From Cynocephalus volans (Eukaryota; Chordata; Mammalia; Dermoptera; Cynocephalidae), in the NCBI RefSeq assembly GCF_027409185.1, contig NC_084468.1, forward strand, positions 47,555,001-47,619,000: DNA of 64,000 bases. The letters run 5' to 3'. A model generated the notes under the pieces. The model worked only from the letters and a program-made list of their open reading frames with translations, was not told the origin of the DNA and did not search any database. Positions 31,755 through 42,407 of this stretch are shown piece after piece (position 1 is the stretch's first letter; each line of letters opens with the position of its first letter). A program made the position numbers and the translations under genes.

Positions 31755-34700
31755 TTTATTTGATAGACTAACCAAGAGTTGGGGGACAGAGAGGTGATAT
31801 GAGATTAATATCACATAACTAATGGATAATTAGAAAATATTAACTGATTGGTACAGTTTGATCTAGACCTATAAAATTTCTGTGAAGTTTTGTTCTGATT
31901 TACAATTCCATGAATATTATTGCATCCTACCACAGGCAGGCACACTACCAGGAGCCAGGAAAACAAGGCCCTGATAACATAGGTTTATCAGTTTATCTTT
32001 TGTTTCATAGGAGAAAAATAAGCAGATCCTAGTGCTGGGCCTGGATGGAGCAGGAAAAACCAGTGTCCTCCACTCTCTAGCCTCAAACAAAGTCCAGCAC
32101 AGTAAGGCACCCACCCACGGTTTCAATGCAGTATGCATCAACACTGAAGACAGCCAGATGGAGTTCCTGGAGAGTAAGATCTCTTCCTCATTAGCTATGG
32201 GATAGCCCCATATTGTTATATCTTAAACCAGACATGATATTATCAACTTTGGATCCTGGTGAAAAATAAAACTGGATCAGATTTTCCTAGACTTTTAGAA
32301 TATGTGTGTAGTTTAATACTAGGGTGCTCTGTGGGAGAAAATCACTTTCTGATTTTTTTTTTTTAAATTTTCTCCTTTTTGCAGTGGTGGTAATAAAGGG
32401 GAGTTTAAAGGAAAGCTTTAGCACCTTCTCCTATAATCTCCTATGATCAGCCTCCCTGGTACCATACTACTGCAAATAAACATGCAATCTAATTAAATAC
32501 ACTGTGCTTCCTTCTGTGCAAATGAAGTTATAGACAAGCCACAACCTCTTCTAACTAGATGGCAGTTCAGAAGCCCCTACTGTATAGTAATTCTGGAGTC
32601 ATCACCTCTTTAAATATTGCAGTTTCCAAAAGTTGGGTCCTCCCCCGCACTCCCCCCGACCTAGGAAACAAAATTAAAATAATACAACTCATGAGCTGAA
32701 ACTGGAGTGGCAGCCATGATAAAGCAAACAGAAAAGTGATGTTATCCTGAGGCATGTACCAATATTTGACCTGCAGTGGGCCTAGGACAATATAGGGAAG
32801 CTTCAGCTGAGATTCCAGCATGAAGCTAGGGCCTCTGGGAGGGGGCTAACATGCTCCCCGTCAGAGGCCAAGATATTCTTGAAGAAATTAATAAGAAGGG
32901 TGGACTTGTCCTGTCAAATGTCAAATCTTATTATAAGGCTATAAAATTGAGTTTGTGTGGTACCGGCACAAAGATGAACAAAGTGACCAAATGAACAGAC
33001 TAGAGAGTCTGCTGGACAAAGGAAAGACTGTTCAATAAGTGGTGCTGGAACAACATGGAATAAAAGGGAAATTGGTTCCCTACTTCCTACATATACAAAT
33101 GTATACATCAATTTCAGATGAATAAAAACCAAATGTAAAAAGCTTTGTAAAGAAGATATAGAATATCTTTATGACTTTAGGATAGAGAAAAATTTTTTAA
33201 ACAGCATACTAAAAGCAAGGTAAAGAAAAATGGCTAAATTCAACTACATTAAAATTGAGAACTTCCATTTATAAAAAGATGCCACAAAGTGGGAAAAAAT
33301 ACATGCAACACATACAACCAATAAATGCATAGTATCCAAAATATAGAAAAAACCCATACAAATAAAGATAACATCATTAAAAAATTGGGCAAAAGACATG
33401 AATAACATTTCACATAAAACAACAAATTAGAAGTAAACATGAAAAACGCTGAATTTGATCACTAAGTGGAAGGATTCAAATTAGGCAAAAACAAAGAAAT
33501 CTGATAATACCAAATTTTGAAGAGGATGTAGTTCCAAAGCAAATTTATTGGCTGTTGGTGGAGCGTAAATTGGTACCAACCATCCTGGAAAACAATTTGG
33601 CATATTTGGCATTAGTTCCACTCTTAGGAACTAAACTCTTTTATATACGTGCACCAGAGACAAACATAAAAATATTTAGAGTAGCATTGCTTATTGTATC
33701 AAGAAGTGGTGAACAACTCAAATGTCCGTTGATGTTTAAACTAAGTGTGTTAAAACCATGAGTTACTTAGAAGATAACGCAACATTATTTTCACAAATTA
33801 AAAAACAAAATACTTCAAAGAATGACTAGTCTAGTTCTATACAAAGGAAAGGCAAAGACCCTTTCCTACTAGAACTTAAAATGGTTTTGTTAAGTTCTCA
33901 GAATAGAAGTCTGCAAACTTTTTCTGTCAAGGGCTATACTAATTTAGGCTTTGTGGGCCCCATGGTCTCTGTTGCAATGACTCATCTCCACCATTGTGGT
34001 GTGAAAACAACCATAGACAATATGTAAACAAAGAGGGGTGTCTGTGTTCCCATAAGACTATTTGTGGACATTGAAATCTAAATTTGATATAAAGCTTATG
34101 TGTCACAAAATGTTACACAAACCTTTTTTCTCCCAAACATTTAAACATGTAAAAGCCATTCTTAGCTCATAGGCTGTACAAAAATAGGCTGGCAGCCATA
34201 TTTGGACCATGGGCCATAGTTTGCCTCTTCTTAGGAGAAAAATAAAAACTAAATCCATTGTGTATATATTATTATCATTAGTCAAAAGGTTTCTTCTGGG
34301 AAGAATCAGCAAAATGAAATAATCTAAAGGCATTCTTTTTCCCTGAGGCAAATATTTCTGAATTTGCACAGAATCATATTAACTCAACACAATATTAAGA
34401 GAAAAAATTAGTTCTGGGATTTTGACAAAGGAAACAAATCGTGCAAATTAGTCTAGCCAATTAATTCAATGCATTAAAACATTAGAGTAATGTGTGTTTT
34501 AACCTACCATTCTTAATTATTTTAGTAGCCCACTCCCATTTTCTGAGCTATAATTGATAAATATGCAGTGGCTACGTGACTGCTGTGATAGCAGGATCAG
34601 GAGACATCTGTGGTAGTATCTCTGTGCTGATCCTTTATGATTCTAATATGAATGGATCACTTGTAAAGGGTAATTTATTCCCCTTGACCAACTCTTTTCC

Positions 34701-37700
34701 CAGTAACATCCCTTTGGCTGTCTCAGAATTGGGTACACTTTAACCCAGTGGCACTTTATCAGAACACCTATCTAGTGTTCAGAAGTTATCTAGATGTGCC
34801 CTGCCTGGTGAACGCTCTGTGACTTTTTTGTGTCTTCTTCCCCTACGTTCTCTGTAGTTGGTGGCAGCGAACCTTTCCGTTCCTTCTGGGAAATGTACCT
34901 GTCCAAGGGATTGCTACTGATCTTTGTGGTGGATTCAGCAGATCATAACCGATTACCTGAAGCGAAGAAATACCTTCACCAACTGATTGGAGCAAACCCA
35001 ATCCTTCCTCTGGTTGTGTTTGCAAACAAACAGGTAAAAACCTGTGCAAATATAAATAGTACTCAATAGTTGTATTATTAATACAAGAAATGTCTACTTT
35101 TAATAGTTTTTCAACAATAGGCTGTATATTAAATTCAATCTATTATACACTCCTGGATTATACACTCCTGGAAGGTAAAAACTATTTTTTATCTTTGTGT
35201 CCCGTGTAATACCTAGTATGCTGCTTTGTAAATAGTAGGAATTCAACAAATGTGTGTTGAACTTATTTCAATAATCATACTGATTGTTGAATTGAATTTG
35301 AGAAAATATTTGGGTGGCTACCATGCATAAAAAAGTTTTGGTTTAGATCAATTATACTGACCTAAATTTATTTCTCACATGCATTAAAAAAAAAATTTTT
35401 TTTTTTTTTTGAAGATGACCAGTAAGGGGATCTTAACCCTTAACTTGGTGTTGTCAGTACCACGCTCTCCCAAGTGAGCTAACTGACCATCCCTATACAG
35501 GGATCCAAACCTGTGGCCTTGGTGTTATCAGCACCACACTCTCCCAAGTGAGCCACGGGCCGGCACTTGCATTAAAAACATTAAACATCCATGGAGAAAC
35601 TGGAACCCTTGTGCACTGTTCGTGGGAATGTAAGATGGTGCAACTGCTATGGAAAATAATATTGTGATTCCTCAAAAAATAAAAAATAGAATTCCTATAT
35701 GATCCAGCAATTTCACTTCTGGGTATATACCCAAAAGAAATGAAAGCAGGTGCTGGATGTGAAGACAGAAGAAAAAGAAAAAAAAAAGAAAGAAAGAAAA
35801 CAGAGACGCAAACATATTTGTACATCCATGCTCATAGCAGCATTATTCACAATAGCTGGCAGGTAGAAGCAAACCAAGTGAATGGATAAACAACAAGATG
35901 GTAAATATATGCAATGGAATATTATTCAGCTTTAATAGGGAGGGAAATTCTGACACATGCTACAACACAGATGAACGTGAGGACATTCTGCTCAGTGAAA
36001 TAAGCCAGTCACAAAATGATAGTTACTGTAGATACCTCACGTAAGTGGACAAGCACAGGAGGCATCCGAAGTTGTTAAATTTATAGAGATAGAAAGTAGA
36101 ATGGTGGTTGCCAGCGGTTGGGAGAAAGGGGGATCAGAACTATCAGCTGATAGCACAAAGTTTCAGTTTTGCGAGAAGAAAAGCGTCTGGAGACGGATGG
36201 CGGTGGTGGGCGCACAGCAGTGTGAACGTGCCGAACGCCGCTGAACTGCGCACTGAAAAATTGTTAGGATGGCAAATTTTACGTATATTTTACACAGTTA
36301 AAAAAGCGCCGAGTGGAGCCAGCATGACCGAGCGCCGCGTGCCTTTCTCGCTCCTGCGGAGCCCCAGCTGGGACCCTTTCCGCGACTGGTACCCGGCCCA
36401 CGGCCGCCTCTTCGAGCAGGCCTTCGGGCTTCCGCGGCTGCCGGAGGAGTGGTCGCAGTGGTTCGGCACCAGCGGCTGGCCGGGCTACGTGCGGCCGCTG
36501 CCCCCAGCCGTGGTCGAGGGCCCCGGGGCGGTGGCTGTGCCCGCCTACAGCCGCGCGCTCGGCCGGCAGCTCAGCAGCGGCGTCTCGGAGATCCGGCACA
36601 CGGCCGACCGCTGGCGCGTGTCCCTGGACGTCAACCACTTCGCCCCCGAGGAGCTGACGGTCAAGACCAAGGACGGCGTGGTGGAGATCACCGGCAAGCA
36701 CGAAGAGAGACAGGACGAGCACGGGTACATCTCCCGATGCTTCACCCGCAAATACACGCTGCCCCCCGGTGTGGACCCCACCCTCGTCTCCTCCTCCCTG
36801 TCCCCTGAGGGCACGCTCACCGTGGAGGCCCCGATGCCCAAGCCAGCCACCCAGTCGTCGGAGATCACCATCCCTGTCACTTTCGAGGCGCGTGCCCAGC
36901 TTGGGGGCCCGGAAGCTGGGAAGTCCGAGCAACCTGAAGCCAAGTAAAGGCCTTAGCCCTGCTGCCCACCTCCCAGTAGCCATCCCTGGCCACCCCTATC
37001 TGCCAGCCTGTATGTTCTTTTGATACGTTTACCTTCTGTTTTTCTCAAATAAAGTTCAAAGCAACCACTAAAAAAAAAAAAAAAAAAAAAAAAAAAGTGA
37101 AAAAAATAAACATCTGTAACTTTGGAATACTAAAGCCCCTTTCTCAACAGCTAGGTTTGCCAATCGTAGATGAGTCGAATTCCTGCCTTTTCTCCCAGTG
37201 CTTTTATGGATGAATGTTTATGGAAGTAAACAAAGCAATTACAAACGGTGACCTAAAGTAGGGGCCTGTGTAAAAGCTAGTCGAGCAGATTTCGACATTC
37301 TGCTGGCATTTTGAAAGAAAGGCTGGGGCTTTTTTGGTTTGTTTTTAAACCAAAAGATGCTCCACCGTAAAGTGGAGCCATCTTAAGTACAATAAATTAC
37401 AAAGATTTAGAAGATCATGATACATGTAAGCAAGTGTTCCATTGTATGAATACACCACAATTTTACCATTTTCTTGTGGTTGGATATTTGAATTATTTCC
37501 TTTTTTTTTTTTTAAAGACGACTGGTAAGGGGATCTCAACCCTTGGCTTGGTGTTGTCAGCACCACGCTCACCCAGTGAGCAACCGGCCATCCCTATATG
37601 GGATCCGAACCCGTGGCTTTGGTGTTATCAGCACCACACTCTCCCGTGTGAGCCACGGGCCGGCCCGAATTATTTCCAATTTTTTATTGTTATAAACAAT

Positions 37701-40591
37701 GCTGCTGTGAGCCTTCATGTGGATGTGTGTAACATTTCTCAAGTGCATTTATCTGAAAGAAGAATTGCTGGGTTTTGGGATTTGTACATTTTCAATGTTA
37801 TTATATATTACCAAGTTGCTTTCCAAAGATGTTGCACCAATTTATTCTTCCACCAGCAGAATATAACAGTTGTTGAAGCTCCATTTTCTTGTTAATACGT
37901 GGCATTGTCAGACTCTTTCATGTTTGCCAATCTGGTGGGCACGAAGTTTTTTTTTTTATTATTCTAATTTGAATTTCCTCAATTACTAGTGAGTTTGAAC
38001 ATCTTTTCAGATGTTTATTGGTTATTGGTCTCCACATCTGTGAATTGCCTATCAATATCTTTGCCCAGTTTCTTTTTTTTTTTTTTTTCTTTTAAAAGAT
38101 GATTGGTAAGGGGATCTTAACCCTTGGCTTGCTGTTGTCAGCACCACGCTCAAGCAGCTAGCCAACTGGCCATCCCTATATAGGATCCGAACCCGTGACC
38201 TTGGTGTTATCAGCACCACACTCTCCCAAGTGAGCCACGGGCTGGCCCTTTCCCCCAGTTTCTTACTAGGGTGTTTATCTTTTCTTATTTGAGTTGTAGG
38301 AGTCTTTCATATCTATTGGAAAAATAATCCTTTGTTAGTTATATGCATTACAGATATCTTCCCCAGCATCCTGGTGGCTTATCATTTTACTTAGCTATTT
38401 TGCTATGGCTGTTTCTATTTTTATATAGAAGATTTCCATTTTTTTAAGACTTTTTAAAAAAAATTTTAACATTTACTTGTACATATTTTGGGGGTACAGT
38501 GTGTTGTTTCAATACATGCATATACTGCACAATGATTCACAAGATTTCCATTTTTAATAGTCAAGTTCATGAATATTTTCCTCTTTTGTGGTTTATATCT
38601 CTTATCTTCATCATAAACAGAGCCATTTGTTGTCAAATTTATAACTTTTACTGAGGCTAAAGGACAAAAGGTTTGGCTATTCTAGTTTAAGATTAATTCA
38701 TTTTTGTTTAAATTCCTTAGCCAAAATGTTTACTCTATACTTTCAGATGACTCCCATGTTCAAGTTATTATTACATAGTCTTCAAAAAGTCTTGTATTAT
38801 CTTTACTGTCTTGGGTTTTGACCTCTATTAAGGCACAATTACGTTAAGTGTGGAATAAACCTGGTCTTTATACCCGATGTGTGTTTTCACTGCAAGGAGT
38901 TCCTCCTCCCACCCAACACCCTCCATCTCCTGTTTCTTCCTCTCCAGTTCCATCAGTGAGTGTGTTAACCCGGGACATCATCCAAATGTTACTGGATCCA
39001 TTAACACTGTTACAGAAGTTACTATAGGTTCCAAAACTAAACGAATTCAGGTTTCAAACAGACAATATATTGCAACTACCAACATCTAGAGAGGTAATCA
39101 ACTCCAGTCAGTTACCATATATAGCATGCCAGGAAGAGCCTCACAGGCTCCCAGTGATAGAATTTGATAGGTTCATATTGGGCAACAGAAAAAAATAATG
39201 ACACGATATTGGATTATTTCCAGAGATTTAAAAAGAATCTCCTAAAAACTTAGGAGGGATACTGTGAAACACCAAAAGTCAATTACAAATGCAGTTTCAG
39301 AAATGAAAACACACAGGGCCTGTGGCTCACTTGGGAGAGTGTAGTGCTGATAACACCAAGGCCACGGGTTCGGATCCCTATATAGGGATACCAGGTTAGC
39401 TCACTTGGGAGAGCGTGGTGCTGACAACACTAAGTCAAGTGTTAAGATCCCCTTACCGGTCATCTTTTATAAAAAAAAAAAAAAAAGAAATGAAAAAACC
39501 AAAATTTTTACAAAGTACTAAAAAACTATAGCTGACTCTGTAGATTTATCAAAGGGACTACCAGAGGTCATTTGCAGAAATAATTCTTGATGTATGAGAG
39601 GTAAAGAAGTCTGTTCCCGCCTTGCCATTTGACCCTGGCATACAGCATAAGCACAGGCTTCCTGTCTTCCCATTCTAACCTCTCTCCTCTCTGCCTCTCA
39701 GTCTTCCCCGTCTTTTTCTCTGTGCCCATCTCTCTTAGCCTCTCTCTCTCACTACCCCTTTTCTAAATCCACTACCTTTCCACTTTCTTCTTGTCTTCCT
39801 CCAGCCCCCAAAATTTTATCCAAAAATTTTTGTTCAGGAGAAATAATGAACACAAAAAGAAAACTCACAATGGCAAGTGTTATAATTAGTAAAATATGAT
39901 ATGGACAAAAAACAGCTAATGAATCAGATTTCTGTAGTTAAACACAAAATAAAAATAATTGATTCTATTGAAAATAATCTTGGAAAGTTAAAAAGAAAAT
40001 GGAAAAACAAAATTAAAAACAGATTTACTGCACTTTTTTAGAAAATTAGGGTATTATATTGGCTTAGCTTCATTCCAGAAAATACTTTTTTGATAACTCA
40101 TTAATGCTGGCATAATTGTTTTTTTTTTAAAAATTATTTGTTAATTATTATTATTATGTTTTACATTCTAAGATGTTGCAGAACAGTTGGAAAGAGAGAA
40201 GGGGAGGGGGAGGGTTGGAGAATGCTGGCATAATTCTGATGAAAATATTTATATTCAGGCAACAACTGGGGTCATAATAATGGGGTCACAGTATCCTCTG
40301 TATTAAAATGGTAGATTCATTGAGAGCAACAAATAAGAGAATAAGTGTATCTATCTGAAAGGACTGCAAAATAACCGACTTTTTCCCATTCTTTTTTCAA
40401 TACGGGTGAAGGATCTTGAAGCAGCCTATCACATTACAGATATCCATGATGCTTTGGCCTTATCTGAGGTGGGAAATGACAGGAAGATGTTCTTGTTTGG
40501 AACCCATCTGACTAAGAACGGCTCAGAGATACCCTCCACCATGCAAGATGCCAAAGACTTGATTGCACAGCTGGCTGCCGATGTGCAGTGA
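29070..40591 (+). CDS. ARL9: ARL9, ADP-ribosylation factor-like GTPase 9
   Basis: Exons 29070-29348, 32011-32173, 34858-35033 and 40412-40591 join into 798 nt, 265 residues plus stop. Residues 1-93 form a Lys/Glu-rich charged segment; the Arf-like domain follows. G1 is GLDGAGKT (103-110) and the switch-I PTxGFN is kept as PTHGFN. The G3 motif, normally WDxGGQ in Arf proteins, reads LEIGGS (146-151), so the Asp and catalytic Gln are replaced. G4 is NKQD (204-207, split by intron 3). No SA-type G5 motif is obvious, and Gly2 for myristoylation is absent. The C-terminal 118 residues closely match my recollection of human ARL9. Start chosen as the first in-frame ATG; the open frame extends upstream without another ATG. 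Function in cells is poorly known. Confidence 0.92.
29349..32010 (+). other. ARL9: ARL9 intron 1
   Basis: AT-rich apart from the 5' end. It contains the (AT)n run at 31688-31751 and a diverged 27-bp tandem pair at 31264-31318. No other recognised element. Confidence 0.75.
31688..31751. repeat. (AT)n microsatellite
   Basis: About 64 bp of uninterrupted alternating T and A inside ARL9 intron 1. Confidence 0.98.
32011..32173 (+). CDS. ARL9: ARL9 exon 2 (P-loop)
   Basis: Acceptor ttgtttcatag, donor gtaaga. It encodes [20 protein letters not shown], then [10 protein letters not shown] and EDSQMEFLE, ending with one base of a split Ile codon. Confidence 0.96.
32875..33830 (+). repeat. Old L1 fragment, ORF2 end to 3' region
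   Basis: Wording such as aagggtggacttgtcctgtc, aaatcttattataaggctat and gtgtggtaccggcacaaaga is typical of the L1 ORF2 C-terminal part, followed by 3' region phrases (tggaaaacaatttggc, gtgaacaactcaaatgtcc). Reading frames are broken. Confidence 0.75.
33890..34238. mobile_element. Fossil non-autonomous DNA transposon (hAT-like MER type)
   Basis: The left end tctgcaaactttttctgtca then aatttaggctttgtgggccc, and the right end ggctggcagccatatttgga with gggccatagtttgcc, form the known layout of a widespread mammalian MER element with imperfect inverted ends. Exact family uncertain. Confidence 0.6.
34858..35033 (+). CDS. ARL9: ARL9 exon 3 (altered G3 to NKQ)
   Basis: Acceptor ttctctgtag, donor gtaaaa. 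It encodes (I)[20 protein letters not shown] through [10 protein letters not shown]. The G3 Asp and Gln are replaced (LEIGGS). Confidence 0.96.
35142..35171. repeat. Perfect 15-bp tandem duplication
   Basis: attatacactcctgg occurs twice without a gap in ARL9 intron 3. Confidence 0.95.
35391..35567 (-). repeat. CYN-like SINE dimer with target-site duplication
   Basis: Reverse complement: gatgaccagtaaggggatct, then accatccctatacagggatc, then gagccacgggccggc. Flanked by tgcattaaaaa at 35380-35390 and 35568-35578. Confidence 0.93.
35585..36306 (+). repeat. Old L1 3' region ending in an A-rich tail
   Basis: L1 3' landmarks in order: catggagaaactggaaccct, tgtgcactgttcgtgggaat, gatccagcaatttcacttct, gggtatatacccaaaagaaa, tagcagcattattcacaata, gaatattattcagcttta, and final wording ggatggcaaattttacgta then cacagttaaaaaa. 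The HSPB1 retrocopy starts directly after it. Confidence 0.85.
36324..36947 (+). CDS. HSPB1 (HSP27) retrogene, intact reading frame
   Basis: A single uninterrupted frame of 207 codons plus stop encodes a full small heat-shock protein; human HSPB1 has 205 residues. HSPB1 is an ATP-independent holdase forming large cytosolic oligomers. Visible: N-terminal WDPF motif, the MK2-type site around Ser15 (LLRSPSW), the Ser82-equivalent (RQLSS), the alpha-crystallin domain with the single redox Cys (SRCFTRKY) and C-terminal ITIPV. The Ser78-equivalent is Gly (RALGRQ). There are no introns, it retains a short HSPB1-like 5' leader, AATAAA and an A tail, so it is a processed retrocopy. It sits sense-oriented in ARL9 intron 3. 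Expression is unknown; without a known promoter it may be a pseudogene that has not yet decayed. Confidence 0.9.
   Translation: MTERRVPFSLLRSPSWDPFRDWYPAHGRLFEQAFGLPRLPEEWSQWFGTSGWPGYVRPLPPAVVEGPGAVAVPAYSRALGRQLSSGVSEIRHTADRWRVSLDVNHFAPEELTVKTKDGVVEITGKHEERQDEHGYISRCFTRKYTLPPGVDPTLVSSSLSPEGTLTVEAPMPKPATQSSEITIPVTFEARAQLGGPEAGKSEQPEAK
37048..37053 (+). terminator. Poly(A) signal of the HSPB1 retrocopy
   Basis: AATAAA 17 bases before the start of the A tail, inherited from the parent mRNA; it is in sense orientation inside ARL9 intron 3. Confidence 0.85.
37501..37666 (-). repeat. CYN-like SINE dimer nested in L1
   Basis: Reverse complement: gacgactggtaaggggatct, gatccgaacccgtggctttg, gagccacgggccggccc. 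Flanked by gaattatttcc at 37490-37500 and 37667-37677. Confidence 0.94.
38075..38253 (-). repeat. CYN-like SINE dimer nested in L1
   Basis: Reverse complement: gatgattggtaaggggatct, gatccgaacccgtgacctt, gagccacgggctggccc. Flanked by cccagtttctt at 38064-38074 and 38254-38264. Confidence 0.94.
39315..39487 (+). repeat. CYN-like SINE dimer
   Basis: Unit 1 gggcctgtggctcacttggg; B box gggttcggatccc; unit 2 begins accaggttagctcacttggg; end ccttaccggtcatctttta and A tail. Flanked by gaaatgaaaa on both sides. Confidence 0.92.
40412..40591 (+). CDS. ARL9: ARL9 exon 4 (last coding exon)
   Basis: The acceptor is gggtgaag after a T-rich run; the exon gives the D of NKQD, then [20 protein letters not shown] through [13 protein letters not shown] and TGA. 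Confidence 0.96.
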   Translation, partial: DLEAAYHITDIHDALALSEVGNDRKMFLFGTHLTKNGSEIPSTMQDAKDLIAQLAADVQ

Positions 40592-40679
40592 CCAACACTA
40601 GGTCCACTGTGCAGCTCTCAATCTAAGTGTCATCAGGGAGTGTTGAATGGCAAGCTTGAAGCCAAAGTTTCCACTTTCA

Positions 40680-40685
40680 AATAAA
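40680..40685 (+). terminator. ARL9 poly(A) signal AATAAA
   Basis: Canonical hexamer 89 nt after the stop codon, giving a short 3' UTR. Confidence 0.7.
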
Positions 40686-40728
40686 AAATAAGCCACTTTT
40701 TATTTTCTCAATGCATGCCATATATACA

Positions 40729-41052
40729 GTTGGCCCTTTATATCCATGGGTTCTATGTCTGTGGATTCAACCAAACACCTAGAAAATATTCAGAAATATT
40801 CAGACACAATAAAAGAGAACAATACAACAATAAAAAGTAATATAAATAAAAAATACAGTATAACAGCTATTTACATAACATTTACATTGTATTAGGTATT
40901 ATAATCTAGAAATGATTTAAAGTATATGGGAGGATGTGTGTAGGTTATGTGCAAATACCATGTCATTTTATATAAGGGACTTGAGCATCCACAGATTTTG
41001 ATATCTGAAGTGGGTCCTGGAACCAATACCCCGGATACCGAGGGATGACTAC
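40729..41052. mobile_element. Tigger/mariner-type DNA transposon fossil
   Basis: The left end cagttggccctttatatcca and the right end, whose reverse complement reads gtagtcatccctcggtatcc, are imperfect terminal inverted repeats. Internal phrases (tctgtggattcaaccaa, gggacttgagcatccacaga) are those of a common mammalian Tigger-like element. It lies just after the ARL9 poly(A) signal. Confidence 0.7.
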
Positions 41053-41447
41053 AAAGAAGGTGCTAATTTAGTAAGAGCATCTCTTTAGTTACATTTGAAA
41101 ATGTTTTACATTGTAAAACTGTGTATTTGGCGGGGGATTGGGATTTTTAATCAACAAAAGTAAAATGAACATTACCAAGCCCTTATCCTATTTGTGGTTT
41201 TTCAATGACATGAAATTTGTGTTAAAATATTTTAATAAGTTTTCTCTTTTCAAGTAAAAATCCAGGTGTTTTTCCTTTAACTGGATCCATTCAATCCTGC
41301 AGGAAAGAAATATCTGTATAAGACAGTGAGGAAAGAGAGCACTATCAAACCCACAAAGAAATAGAAATTAACACTATTCGGAAAGAAATAGGAAAGGCTT
41401 CTTTTCTAGGAGTCTGTTATACTAGATGAGGAACATTTGGGGGTTTG

Positions 41448-41531
41448 TGGGTTTTTTGGCTGCTGGACAGTCTGGGGACACCCTTGTTACAAGACCATGC
41501 TCTTAACCATCTAAGCTTACCAGCCAGCCCT
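41448..41531 (-). repeat. Diverged tRNA-derived SINE monomer
   Basis: Reverse complement: ttttggctgctggacagtct, then accatgctcttaaccatcta, then ttaccagccagccctg. Confidence 0.75.
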
Positions 41532-41948
41532 GTGGGGATTTGTTTTTAAATACTTGATAATTTGCTTGTATATGTAGATAAGGTTTCTTCACTAGGAATA
41601 TTTTGTAAGAATGATAACTATATTTTCCTACAGACATGATATAAATCCAACTTTTAACTGTGGTGCCTTGCCTTGATTAAAAAAAAAATAAAGATTTGGA
41701 AAGAGGATTTGTTCTGTAAATCTCCTTTTAAAGTTGGAATTATGGCAAAATAAAAAAACAAATATGGTGAAGACAGTTAACCCTTCTCGATGTTGATAGC
41801 TGTCTTTATCATGTTTTAGGTTAAGATGGAACATAATCGAACTTAGGCGTGCATGTGCAACATTATGACTGCCCTCTGAGAGATGAGATATCGGAGTGTG
41901 TGCCTTTAAGTTCTCTCACTACCTTTCTTACAGTGCTGCAGTATTGTG

Positions 41949-42002
41949 TTTTGTTTTTTTTTTAAATTTTATTTATTTATTTTTGGTGGCTGGCCAGTAT
42001 GG
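41949..42002 (-). repeat. SINE 3' end fragment
   Basis: A T run with attta repeats is followed by ggtggctggccagtatgga, the reverse complement of a monomer 3' end. Confidence 0.6.
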
Positions 42003-42407
42003 AAAGTATAATGTTTAATTTAATGGTATCATATCACAACAGCCACGTAGGTGTCTCCAGTCAAAACTTCTTTTGTCTCGCTTATGGAGATTGGATCACA
42101 CAATGATTCAGCATTGTCAGAAATTCTGGATTTTAGCCTCTGCCACAAGGATTACCATGAATGGACACCTGGACAAATTCCTTAACCATATTGGTCTTCT
42201 CCCTGTAAAAGGATCAAATCGAGATGCACACTACTTCCAGCTCTAAACTCTGATTCTATATGCTTCCCTATGTTTTCTTTCTTTCTCTCTTTTTTTCTTT
42301 CTTTTGCTGGTGTGAGAAGGGTCTGGAAGCCGAAATAGGAGCAAGTACACCTGCTCCCCATCCAGATGCTACAGGATGAGGCATATGGGAGAGAAAGGAC
42401 AACTTCT

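Larger units (their letters stand above)
32174..34857 (+). other. ARL9: ARL9 intron 2
   Basis: Contains an old L1 fragment and a DNA-transposon fossil listed separately; the rest is unremarkable AT-rich sequence. Confidence 0.8.
36307..37096 (+). mobile_element. L1-mediated HSPB1 retrocopy (whole insertion)
   Basis: The insertion runs from the HSPB1-like leader (gagtggagccagc before the ATG), through the CDS and 3' UTR, to AATAAA at 37048-37053 and 27 consecutive A at 37070-37096. The 5' flank gttaaaaaa and the 3' flank gtgaaaaaa agree at 8 of 9 bases and may be the target-site duplication. Confidence 0.85.
37430..38450 (-). repeat. Old L1 3' region, interrupted by two SINEs
   Basis: Phrases tccattgtatgaatacacca, tgttataaacaatgctgctg, catctgtgaattgcctatca and gtctttcatatctattggaa are reverse-complement L1 3' sequence. 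SINE dimers at 37501-37666 and 38075-38253 split it. Confidence 0.75.
35034..40411 (+). other. ARL9: ARL9 intron 3
   Basis: Holds the HSPB1 retrocopy, L1 pieces and four SINE dimers. From 38550 to 40400, apart from the SINE, I see low-complexity CT- and A-rich sequence and nothing coding. Confidence 0.85.
41060..42390. other. ARL9 downstream intergenic stretch
   Basis: Apart from two SINE pieces, no gene or other repeat is recognised. Confidence 0.65.

Noticed and set aside
31551-31814. Frame rich in Tyr-Ile over the (AT)n run
   Set aside because: It is only the translation of the microsatellite.
36279-36983. 234-codon antisense frame opposite the HSPB1 retrocopy
   Set aside because: GC-rich shadow of the HSPB1 frame; no recognisable domain.
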